64,000 nt of DNA, from NCBI RefSeq assembly GCF_900101265.1, contig NZ_FMZS01000011.1, forward strand, positions 1-64,000, read 5' to 3'. Position numbers and translations under genes: made by a program. Position 1 is the stretch's first letter. Each line of letters starts with the position of its first letter. The DNA is from Massilia sp. PDC64 (lineage in GTDB: Bacteria > Pseudomonadota > Gammaproteobacteria > Burkholderiales > Burkholderiaceae_D). Positions 36,905-44,307 of this stretch are shown here, one piece after another. Below the pieces are notes generated by a model that was not told the DNA's origin, ran no database searches, and worked only from the letters and a program-made list of their open reading frames with translations.

Positions 36905-38365
36905 TCAGTTGCGCGGCGGACGCCGCGTCGGAAAACCGGACATCAGGGCATCGAGGTCCGTTGCGTGGGGATCGACCTCGATGCCCCGGTCGGTGATGCG
37001 GTATTCGCGCAGCTCGTTGCTGTGGTCCGTGCCGCGCACCTTCACGACCGTCATGAACTTGCAGACGTGGCCTTCGACTTCGGCGAAGCGCATCGACAGC
37101 ACGGCGTCGGCCAGGAAGCACAGGTTGTCGATCGAGAAGCGCCAGTTCGGCGAGTTGTCCTCGTAGCCGACCGTGACGAGCGCGGTGACGCCGCGCCGCG
37201 CCAGCATCGACAGGGTGCGGAACACCGCGAGGCGCAGGTCGTAGCGGAATTCCGGCGCGAGGTACAGCCCGATCTCGGACAGCGAATCGATCACGACCCG
37301 CGTCGCGCCCGTGCGCTCGATCGCCGCCATCAACTGGTCGAGCATTTCCTCGACCGACAGCGACAGGGACAACGATTCCAGCACCTCCACCTCGCCAGCC
37401 TGCACCATCTTGACGAGTTCCGCGTTGTGCAGGCGCGCCGTGTGTTTTTCGAAGAACAGCGCGACACCCTTCTCGCCCTGCTCCGCCCCCGCCTGCAGGA
37501 AACGGGTGCCGAGGATCGTCTTTCCGATCCCGGTCGGGCCCGACACGAGCATCGTATGGCCCTGCGGCAAGCCGCCGTGCAGCATGTCGTCCAGGCCGGC
37601 AACGCCGGTCGGGACGCGCGCCGGTCCGGCGGCGACGGTGCGGTAGGACTCCGGCAGCGGCGCCAGCAGGCGGGGATAGACGCGGATGCCGTCGTCCGTG
37701 ATGCGCAGCGTGTGCGCGCCCGCCATGTGGGCCTGGCCGCGCATCTTGATGACGCGGATCTTGCGCACCACCGCATCCTCGTCCAGGTTGTGCGACAGCG
37801 AGATCATGCCGTCGGCCACGGTGATGATCGGGTTGGCCTCGACGTCGGACTGGCTGTATTCGCCGATCAGGAACGTGGTCGCCTGCCACGTGGCCATGCG
37901 CGAGCCCAGTTCCTGGATGAAGTGCTGCAGGTCCCACAGGCCTTCGTTGCCGCTGCGCGCCGTCTGCACGACGGAGCGGAACGAGTCGACGAACACGAGG
38001 CTGGGTCCGAAATCCTCCACTTCGCGCATGATGCGTTCCAGCACGCCGCTGAAATCGCCCGCGCGCAGGTCGTCGGCCAGGTTGACGTAGCGGACGGCGG
38101 GGCCGACCTTGTCCATGTCGAAGAACGAGAACTGCTGCTGGTAGCGCAGCATCTTGAGCGGCGGTTCGCCCAGCACCGTGAAGAACAGCGCGCGCCGCTG
38201 CGGGTTCGCGAGCGAGAACATGATGTGGTGCGCCAGCGTCGTCTTGCCGCTCCCCGGGGCGCCCGCGATCAGCGTGAACGAGAACTCCGTCAGGCCGCCG
38301 CCCAGAAGAACATCGAGCCCTGGCACGCCGGTGCTCAGCTTCTCCAGGGTTACTTTTCCGCTCAT
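36905..38365 (-). CDS. KaiC-like double-RecA ATPase
   Basis: A 486-residue protein with two RecA/KaiC domains. Walker A motifs are GAPGSGKT (35-42) and GPTGIGKT (276-283); Walker B aspartates are D127 (LVFVDSF) and D360 (RVVIDSL). KaiC forms ATP-hydrolysing hexamers; here the catalytic glutamate pairs seem reduced to E67 and E306 (followed by K307). The segment aligned by eye with the KaiC phosphorylation pair reads C416-F417 instead of Ser-Thr, so a classic phosphorylation clock is unlikely. No kaiA or kaiB gene is visible. It overlaps the small upstream gene by ATGA and is followed by a hybrid kinase gene, suggesting a signalling switch. ATG at 38365. Confidence 0.85.
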   Translation of the reverse strand: MSGKVTLEKLSTGVPGLDVLLGGGLTEFSFTLIAGAPGSGKTTLAHHIMFSLANPQRRALFFTVLGEPPLKMLRYQQQFSFFDMDKVGPAVRYVNLADDLRAGDFSGVLERIMREVEDFGPSLVFVDSFRSVVQTARSGNEGLWDLQHFIQELGSRMATWQATTFLIGEYSQSDVEANPIITVADGMISLSHNLDEDAVVRKIRVIKMRGQAHMAGAHTLRITDDGIRVYPRLLAPLPESYRTVAAGPARVPTGVAGLDDMLHGGLPQGHTMLVSGPTGIGKTILGTRFLQAGAEQGEKGVALFFEKHTARLHNAELVKMVQAGEVEVLESLSLSLSVEEMLDQLMAAIERTGATRVVIDSLSEIGLYLAPEFRYDLRLAVFRTLSMLARRGVTALVTVGYEDNSPNWRFSIDNLCFLADAVLSMRFAEVEGHVCKFMTVVKVRGTDHSNELREYRITDRGIEVDPHATDLDALMSGFPTRRPPRN

Positions 38366-38754
38366 TGCTTGTGCTCCTCTTGATTCTTTGGCGGCGTGCC
38401 GTCCGCTCCGGTTTCGGACAGCAGGCGTGCCGTCAATGTGGGGCCGATGAGGGCCCCCAACTGGCGCACGAACATGCCCATCAATTCATCGTGTGTCGCG
38501 GCCGCCTCCTGGGGGTCCGCCGCCGCCAGGTCCTGTTCGAGGGCGGTCAGCAACAGCGTGCTCGTGCGGCGTGTCGCGTCGACGCTGAGCCACGCCCGCG
38601 GCGGCGACAGCAGGCGCGCCGAGCGCGTGAACAACGCGACGAAACCGCCTTCACCGATCAGCGGCACCAGCTGGCGGCCCAGGCGCGACCAGGGCCGGAT
38701 CAGCGGCGCGGCATGGTCGGCAGCAGGTTGCGCTCTGTTTTCGTCTTTATCCAT
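38362..38754 (-). CDS. Small protein of unknown function, first gene of the KaiC-like operon
   Basis: About 130 residues, not recognised. It has a positively charged, hydrophobic middle (PLIRPWSRLGRQLVPLIGEG) and a predicted helical C-terminal half (MGMFVRQLGALIGPTLTARL). No signal peptide or clear transmembrane helix. The start is uncertain: ATG at 38754 (MDKDENRAQPAADHAAP) or ATG at 38778. An in-frame TTG at 38820 is excluded because it overlaps the predicted -10. Its TGA overlaps the KaiC-like ATG, so the two proteins are made in coupled fashion and may bind each other; that is inference only. Confidence 0.6.
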   Translation of the reverse strand: MDKDENRAQPAADHAAPLIRPWSRLGRQLVPLIGEGGFVALFTRSARLLSPPRAWLSVDATRRTSTLLLTALEQDLAAADPQEAAATHDELMGMFVRQLGALIGPTLTARLLSETGADGTPPKNQEEHKQ

Positions 38755-38819
38755 GCAGGAGTGGTGTCGGGTTGTCATGCCATGCGGCGTGGCCTCGGCG
38801 TGGCACGTCCGTTTTGTCA

Positions 38820-38825
38820 ATTATA
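38820..38825 (-). promoter_or_regulatory. -10 element of the KaiC-like operon
   Basis: A perfect TATAAT on the minus strand, with an A/T tract (about 38840-38856) just upstream in the -35/UP position but no good TTGACA. Predicted start of transcription is near 38813, 60 bases before the likely start codon. The same AT-rich spacer (38755-38927) must also hold the promoter of the divergent peptidase gene. Confidence 0.5.
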
Positions 38826-38927
38826 ACGTGGATGCAAGGTTAATTTTTTTAATATAGCGTCAATACGGACAATGTGCGACACCCGGTGCTACCATCGCGA
38901 CCTTGTACCACTCATCAGCCGTTCACC

Positions 38928-40538
38928 ATGTCTTTCCGTATCTGTGCCGTTTCCTTCCTGCTCGCCGGCGCCGTGCACGCCCAGTCCGCTCCACCCGTGG
39001 CCGAGGCACCGCTGCGCGCCCACCTGTCCTTCCTCGCCGACGACCTGCTGGAAGGCCGCGGCACGGGCCAGCGCGGCGGCGAACTCACCGTGCGCTACCT
39101 CGAGACCCAGGCCGCCGTGCTGGGCCTGAAACCGCTGGCGGACGGCGGCTACCGCCAGAAGGTGGAACTGGTCGGCCAGAAGACGCTGCCCGGCAGCCAG
39201 CTCCGCTTCGTGGCCGGCGGCCGCGTGCTGCCCGCCACGTTCGGCCAGGACGTCGTATTCGGCAACGCCAACGGCAGTGCGGCCACGCGCGTGTCGGCGC
39301 CCCTCGTGTTCGTCGGCTACGGCATCGACGCGCCGGACGAGCACTGGAACGATTTCCTGGGCGCCGACGTGAAGGGCAAGGTGCTCGTCGCGATGGTCAA
39401 CGATCCGCAGCCGACCAGCGCCGAGCCGGACCGCTTCGGCGGCAAGTCGCTCACATGGTACGGCCGCTGGACCTATAAATTCGAGGAAGCCGTGCGCCAG
39501 GGCGCGGCCGGCATCCTGCTGATCCACACGACGCCGTCCGCATCGTATCCGTGGAGCGTCCCCGTCAACAGCTTCTCGCACGAGCAGTTCCACCTCGCGG
39601 GCCCCGGGAATGCGCTGCAGGGCTGGATCAGCGAAGACATGGCACGGACACTCCTCGCGGCCAGCGGCCAGGACCTCGACCGCCTCCGCGCCGCCGCCGA
39701 GGTACGCGGCTTCAGGCCGGTGCCGCTGGCGGCCAGCATCGAGGCCGACGTCAAGAGCGCCGTGCGCACGGTCGTCGAGTACAACGTGGCGGGCATCGTG
39801 CCCGGCACCGATCCGAAGCTGCGCGACCAGGCCGTGATCTATTCCGCGCACTGGGACCACCTGGGCATCGATCCGGACAACGGCAAGCCCGACCACATCT
39901 GGAACGGCGCCATCGACAATGGCTCCGGCACGGCCGCCCTGCTCGCGATGGCCCAGGCGGCCGTCAAGCGTCCGGCGAAGCGCACGCAGATCTTCCTGTG
40001 GCCCTGCGCGGAAGAACAAGGCCTGCTGGGCAGCCTCGCCTACGTGCGCCATCCCGTATGGCCGCTGGCGAAGACGGCCGCCGACCTGAACCTGGACAGC
40101 ATGAACTTCGTCGGTCGCACGCGCGACATGGGCGTGGCCGGCGCCGAGCGCAGCTCGCTGTACGCGACGTCCGCCACGGTCGCGAAGGCGATGGGCCTGC
40201 GCCTGGCGGCGCCCGTGCCGGATCTCGGCGGCGCCTACTTCCGCGCCGACCACTTCAATTTCGCCAAGGCCGGCGTCCCCGCGTTCAACGTCGGCTCGGC
40301 CGTGTTCTCCGGCGACGGCCACTTCGACTTCGAACACGACCAGGCGGGGGAAGGCGCGAAGATGCGCGCGTTCACGAAGGATTACCACCAGGTCAGCGAC
40401 CAGTACGATCCGTCCTGGGACCTGTCCGGCATGGTGCAGCAGGCGCAATTCACCCTGAACCTGGGCTATGCGGTGGCGAACGCGCCCACGATGCCGACCT
40501 GGAAGGCGGGCGAAGCGTACGGCAAGGTAAAACGTTGA
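38928..40538 (+). CDS. Exported M28-family zinc peptidase
   Basis: A 536-residue secreted or periplasmic aminopeptidase-type protein. Signal peptide SFRICAVSFLLAGAVHA, cleaved before QS. A protease-associated (PA) insert is likely at about 120-260. The M28 zinc site is visible: H308 in SAHWDHLG, D330 in AIDNGSGTAALL, E362-E363 in CAEEQGLLG, the DLNLDSMNF aspartate, and the C-terminal histidine in KDYHQVSDQYD. All co-catalytic ligands appear present, so it should be active. ATG at 38928. It is followed 90 bases later by another exported peptidase-like gene in the same direction. Confidence 0.88.
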   Translation: MSFRICAVSFLLAGAVHAQSAPPVAEAPLRAHLSFLADDLLEGRGTGQRGGELTVRYLETQAAVLGLKPLADGGYRQKVELVGQKTLPGSQLRFVAGGRVLPATFGQDVVFGNANGSAATRVSAPLVFVGYGIDAPDEHWNDFLGADVKGKVLVAMVNDPQPTSAEPDRFGGKSLTWYGRWTYKFEEAVRQGAAGILLIHTTPSASYPWSVPVNSFSHEQFHLAGPGNALQGWISEDMARTLLAASGQDLDRLRAAAEVRGFRPVPLAASIEADVKSAVRTVVEYNVAGIVPGTDPKLRDQAVIYSAHWDHLGIDPDNGKPDHIWNGAIDNGSGTAALLAMAQAAVKRPAKRTQIFLWPCAEEQGLLGSLAYVRHPVWPLAKTAADLNLDSMNFVGRTRDMGVAGAERSSLYATSATVAKAMGLRLAAPVPDLGGAYFRADHFNFAKAGVPAFNVGSAVFSGDGHFDFEHDQAGEGAKMRAFTKDYHQVSDQYDPSWDLSGMVQQAQFTLNLGYAVANAPTMPTWKAGEAYGKVKR

Positions 40539-40628
40539 GCAAGACTGGCTTCTGGTGAATCCGCCGGGTAATATCGTGAGTTGAGGCAAGACCATGCCTC
40601 GCCCCGATACCTCGACCACAGGACCACC

Positions 40629-42413
40629 ATGAAGCAGACCTTGCTTGCCACCGCCCTTGCACTTGCCCTTTCGACCCTGTTCGCGCCGCTCGACGCCGCC
40701 GCCGCACCTGTCGCCGCCAGGGCGACTGCGCAAGCGGATGCCCGCTTCCAGGCGATCTACAAGGCCGAGTGGCAGTGGCGCATCAAGCAGCGTCTCGCAT
40801 GGGAAGAGGATGAGCCGCGCGACGTCCGCGACGCCCTGCCGAAAGTCGACGCCCGCACGCAGGCCGCGCGCCTGGCGATGTGGGAAAGCGTGCTGCGCCG
40901 GCTGGACGGCATCCGCGCGGCGGACCTTTCGCGCGCCGAGCAGATCAACTACGCCGTGTACCGCGCGCAGATCGCCGCGTTCGTCGCCGCGCAGCGCTTC
41001 CGCGAATACGAGCAGCCCATCAATGCGGACAGCGCGTTCTGGTCCGACATCGCGTACATCGCGCGCCGCCCGCTGAAGAACGCGGAGGAATACCGCGCCT
41101 ACCTCGCCCAGCTGGCCGACCTGCCCCGCTACTTCGGCGAAGAACTGGACAATATGCGGGCCGGCCTCGCGCGCGGCTTCACGCCGCCGCAGGTGACGCT
41201 GGCCGGCCGCGACGCGCCGCTGCTGAACATCGTCAACGCGAAATCGCCGGAAGACACGGTGTGGTACACCCCGTTCAAGGAGATGCCCGCGACGATTTCC
41301 ATGGACGAGCAGGCGCGCCTGCGCGCGCAGGGCATCGCGCTGATCGACAGCGCCGTGAAGCCCGCGTACGCGAAGGCCCTGCAATTCTTCCGCGACGAGT
41401 ACGTGCCGAAGGCGCGCACGGAGCTCGCGGCCGAGCGCCTGCCGGACGGGAAGGCGTACTACCAGTCGAAGATCGTCGAGTACACGACGACGGACATGAC
41501 GGCGCAGCAGATCCATCAAATCGGCCTCTCCGAGATGGCGAAGATCCGCGCCGAGATGCAGCAGACGATGGAAAAGGCCGGATTCAAGGGCGACCTGCCC
41601 GCCTTCCTCGCTTTCCTGCGCAGCGACCCGCAATTCTATGCGAAGACGCCGGAGGAACTCCTGATGCGCGCCGCGTGGATCGCCAAGAAATTCGACGGCA
41701 AGGCCGACCAGTATTTCGGCTACCTGCCGCGCCGCCGCTTCGCCATCGTGCCCGTGCCGGCGGACCAGGCGCCGTACTACACGTCGGCGCGCGGCGGTCC
41801 GGGCATCTACCTCGTCAACACGTACAACCTGCCGGCGCGCGCGCTGTACAGCCTCCCCGCGCTCACCTTGCACGAATCGGCGCCGGGCCACGCGTTCCAG
41901 ATGCCGGTGGCGCTGGAACAGCAGGGCGTGCCGCCGTTCCGCCGCGCCTACATCTCGGCCTACGGCGAAGGCTGGGCGCTGTATTGCGAACGCCTGGGCA
42001 GCGAGATGGGGATGTACGAGACGCCGTACGAAACGTTCGGCATGCTGAGCTACCAGGCGTGGCGCGCTTCCCGCCTCGTCGTCGACACGGGCATCCACGC
42101 GCTGGGCTGGACGCGGGAACAGGCGCAGGCCTACATGCACGACAACACGGCGCTGTCCGACCACGAGATCGCGACGGAAGTCGACCGCTACATCTCCTGG
42201 CCGGGCCAGGCGCTGTCGTACTACCTGGGCGAGATGGCGATCATCGAGTCGCGCAGGAAGGCCGAGGCGGCGCTGGGCGAGAAGTTCGACATCCGCGCGT
42301 TCCACGACACGGTGCTGCAGCTCGGGTCCGTGCCGCTGCCCGTGCTGAAGGCGCGGATCGACACGTTCATCGCGGACGGCGGGAAATCGCCGTATCCTTC
42401 GACGTCAAAATAA
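40629..42413 (+). CDS. Exported DUF885 protein (M32-like putative metallopeptidase)
   Basis: A 594-residue protein with a signal peptide (KQTLLATALALALSTLFAPL, cleavage near AAAA). DUF885 proteins carry an HE-x(3)-GH motif thought to bind zinc; here it is H415-E416 in LTLHESAPGHAFQ, ending at H421. The YGEGWALYCERLG and TYNLPARALYSLP stretches are also characteristic. Function is probably peptide hydrolysis in the periplasm, but no substrate is known. ATG at 40629. The last 9 bases overlap the convergent small barrel gene. Confidence 0.85.
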   Translation: MKQTLLATALALALSTLFAPLDAAAAPVAARATAQADARFQAIYKAEWQWRIKQRLAWEEDEPRDVRDALPKVDARTQAARLAMWESVLRRLDGIRAADLSRAEQINYAVYRAQIAAFVAAQRFREYEQPINADSAFWSDIAYIARRPLKNAEEYRAYLAQLADLPRYFGEELDNMRAGLARGFTPPQVTLAGRDAPLLNIVNAKSPEDTVWYTPFKEMPATISMDEQARLRAQGIALIDSAVKPAYAKALQFFRDEYVPKARTELAAERLPDGKAYYQSKIVEYTTTDMTAQQIHQIGLSEMAKIRAEMQQTMEKAGFKGDLPAFLAFLRSDPQFYAKTPEELLMRAAWIAKKFDGKADQYFGYLPRRRFAIVPVPADQAPYYTSARGGPGIYLVNTYNLPARALYSLPALTLHESAPGHAFQMPVALEQQGVPPFRRAYISAYGEGWALYCERLGSEMGMYETPYETFGMLSYQAWRASRLVVDTGIHALGWTREQAQAYMHDNTALSDHEIATEVDRYISWPGQALSYYLGEMAIIESRRKAEAALGEKFDIRAFHDTVLQLGSVPLPVLKARIDTFIADGGKSPYPSTSK

Positions 42414-42887
42414 CTTGACCTTCAGCTGCACGGAAATCCCGCCGTACAGGCGATCCTTGTACGACGGGATCACGCCGACGTTCACGCCCACCCGCTGGTA
42501 CTCGTACGTGAACGTGGGCACGACGGCCGGGAACCAGCCGCGGTCGCGCATCTTCGGATACCCGTCGAACGCCGCGATCGCCGCGCCGAGACGCACGGGG
42601 CCCAGCGCATACGGCTGCCACAGCACGCCCGCGTAATTGGAATAGAACCGGTCGCTGTTGACGAAGCGTCCGGCCGCCGCCGCCATCGTGCCGGAGAAGC
42701 GGTATTCGAACCCGATGCCGCGGTTGCCGCCGTTGAGGTTCTTGTCGCGGTCGAAGTGGTAGGTCGCGAAGCCGCTGTCGATCCACAGCTCGCTCTTCGG
42801 ATCCGCGTCGATCTTCGTGAACAGGTCGTCGGCATGCGCGCCGACACTGACCAGCGCCAACAGGGCGCACAGATAATGCGTTTTCAA
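42405..42887 (-). CDS. Small outer-membrane beta-barrel protein, PagP-like in layout
   Basis: A 160-residue product with a signal peptide (to HA-DD near residue 19), then alternating amphipathic strands, ending in the barrel signature VQLKVKLF with C-terminal Phe. Size and the order of segments (WIDSGFATYHFDRDK, FDGYPKMRDRGWFPAVVPTF) resemble the lipid A palmitoyltransferase PagP, but the catalytic His and Asp-Ser are not clearly conserved, so no enzyme activity is assigned. The only plausible start is TTG at 42887, overlapping the def stop (TTGA), with GAAGG at a good distance inside def. Translational coupling to def is therefore likely. Confidence 0.55.
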   Translation of the reverse strand: MKTHYLCALLALVSVGAHADDLFTKIDADPKSELWIDSGFATYHFDRDKNLNGGNRGIGFEYRFSGTMAAAAGRFVNSDRFYSNYAGVLWQPYALGPVRLGAAIAAFDGYPKMRDRGWFPAVVPTFTYEYQRVGVNVGVIPSYKDRLYGGISVQLKVKLF

Positions 42888-43420
42888 TCGTCGGCCTTCG
42901 GGTCGAGGTCGGGGAACATCACTTCCGTAAAACCGAAGCGGGTAAAGTCGCGGATCCGCATCGGGTACAGGATGCCCAGCAGGTGGTCCACTTCGTGCTG
43001 CACGACGCGCGCGTGAAAACCGTCGACGTCGCGGCTGATCGGCCGGCCGTACTGGTCGACGCCTTCGTAATGCAGGCGCGTGTAACGGGGCACGCTGCCG
43101 CGCAGGCCCGGCACGGACAGGCAGCCTTCGAAGCCCTCTTCCATCTCTTCCGACAAGGGCTTCAGCACTGGGTTGATCAGCACCGTCTCCGGCACGGCGG
43201 GCGCGTCCGGGTAGCGCTTGTTGTTGCCGAAGCCGAAGATCACGAGCTGCAGGTTGACGCCGATCTGCGGCGCGGCGAGGCCGGCGCCGTCGACGGCGTG
43301 CATCGTCTCGAACATGTCGGCGATCAGGGCGTGCAGTTCGGGCGTGTCGAACGCCCGCACGGGCTCCGCCACGCGCAGCAGGCGCGGGTCGCCCATTTTG
43401 AGGATCTCGCGGATCGTCAT
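42884..43420 (-). CDS. def: Peptide deformylase
   Basis: Deformylase removes the N-formyl group from nascent proteins before methionine aminopeptidase acts. The 178-residue protein has all three family motifs: GAGLAAPQIG (about 46-55), EGCLSVPG and the metal-binding QHEVDHLLG. The C-terminal tail FTEVMFPDLDPKADD is slightly extended. ATG at 43420 (MTIREILKMGDPRLL) overlaps the galU TGA by 4 bases. It resembles a second-type def often found alone rather than the def-fmt pair; another copy may exist elsewhere in the genome. Confidence 0.95.
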   Translation of the reverse strand: MTIREILKMGDPRLLRVAEPVRAFDTPELHALIADMFETMHAVDGAGLAAPQIGVNLQLVIFGFGNNKRYPDAPAVPETVLINPVLKPLSEEMEEGFEGCLSVPGLRGSVPRYTRLHYEGVDQYGRPISRDVDGFHARVVQHEVDHLLGILYPMRIRDFTRFGFTEVMFPDLDPKADD

Positions 43421-44307
43421 TTCGGCAGGTCCGCGCACAGGTGCGTGAGAAATTCGCGGTAGCCTTCGGCCGTCTCCGGGTGCTTCATGCCGATGGCGGC
43501 CGTGGCCTTCAGGTAGCCCAGCTTGGAACCGCAGTCGTAGCGGGTGCCCGCATAGCGGTAGGCCAATACGCGTTCGCGCGACATCAGCGACGCGATGCCG
43601 TCGGTCAGCTGGATCTCGCCGCCCGCACCGGTACCCAGGTTTTCCAGGTGGTCGAAGATGGCGCCGGACAGCACGTAGCGGCCCACGACGGCCAGGGTCG
43701 ACGGTGCATCCTCGGGCTTCGGTTTCTCGACGATGCCGGAGACCAGTTCCAGGTCCGGGCGGTAGGCGCGCGCGCTGACGATGCCGTACTGGCGCGTGTG
43801 GGCGCGCGGCACGTCCTGCACGGCGAGCACGCTGCACTTCTCGTACGCGTACAGGTCCGTCATCTGCGCCAGCACGGGCTTGTGGCCGTCCGCGGTGTCC
43901 ATGAAGTCGTCCGCGAGCAGCACGGCGAACGGCTCGTTGCCGATCACGGGGCGGGCGCACAGCACGGCGTGGCCCAGGCCCAGCGCGGCCGGCTGGCGGA
44001 TGTAGATGCAGTTGACGTTCTTCGGAATGACCTGGCGCACCAGCTTCAGCAGCTCCTGCTTGCCGGCCGCTTCCAGTTCCGATTCCAGCTCGTAGGCCTT
44101 GTCGAAATGGTCTTCGATGGCGCGCTTGTTGCGGCCCGTGATGAACACCAGCTCCGTGATGCCGGCCGCCACGGCTTCCTCGACCGCGTACTGGATCAGC
44201 GGCTTGTCGACGATGGGCAGCATTTCCTTCGGCTGCGCCTTGGTGGCCGGCAGGAAGCGGCTACCGAGGCCGGCGACCGGGAATACGGCTTTCTTGATTG
44301 CGGTCAT
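43417..44307 (-). CDS. galU: UTP-glucose-1-phosphate uridylyltransferase
   Basis: GalU makes UDP-glucose for LPS core, capsule, trehalose and glycolipid synthesis. The 296-residue protein has the nucleotidyltransferase opening FPVAGLGSRFLPATKAQPKE (residues 8-27), IVDKPLIQYAVEEAV, and the C-terminal GTRYDCGSKLGYLKA. ATG at 44307 (MTAIKKAVFPV). Start and stop overlap its neighbours ligA and def by ATGA, so it is translated as part of that chain. Confidence 0.96.
   Translation of the reverse strand: MTAIKKAVFPVAGLGSRFLPATKAQPKEMLPIVDKPLIQYAVEEAVAAGITELVFITGRNKRAIEDHFDKAYELESELEAAGKQELLKLVRQVIPKNVNCIYIRQPAALGLGHAVLCARPVIGNEPFAVLLADDFMDTADGHKPVLAQMTDLYAYEKCSVLAVQDVPRAHTRQYGIVSARAYRPDLELVSGIVEKPKPEDAPSTLAVVGRYVLSGAIFDHLENLGTGAGGEIQLTDGIASLMSRERVLAYRYAGTRYDCGSKLGYLKATAAIGMKHPETAEGYREFLTHLCADLPK

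Noticed and set aside
36905..38365. A circadian clock locus
   Set aside because: No kaiA or kaiB, and the phosphorylation pair appears absent; only a KaiC-like ATPase can be claimed.
38755..38820. TTG start at 38820 for the small KaiC-operon gene
   Set aside because: It overlaps the predicted -10 element, so it would not be transcribed; ATG 38754 or 38778 is more plausible.
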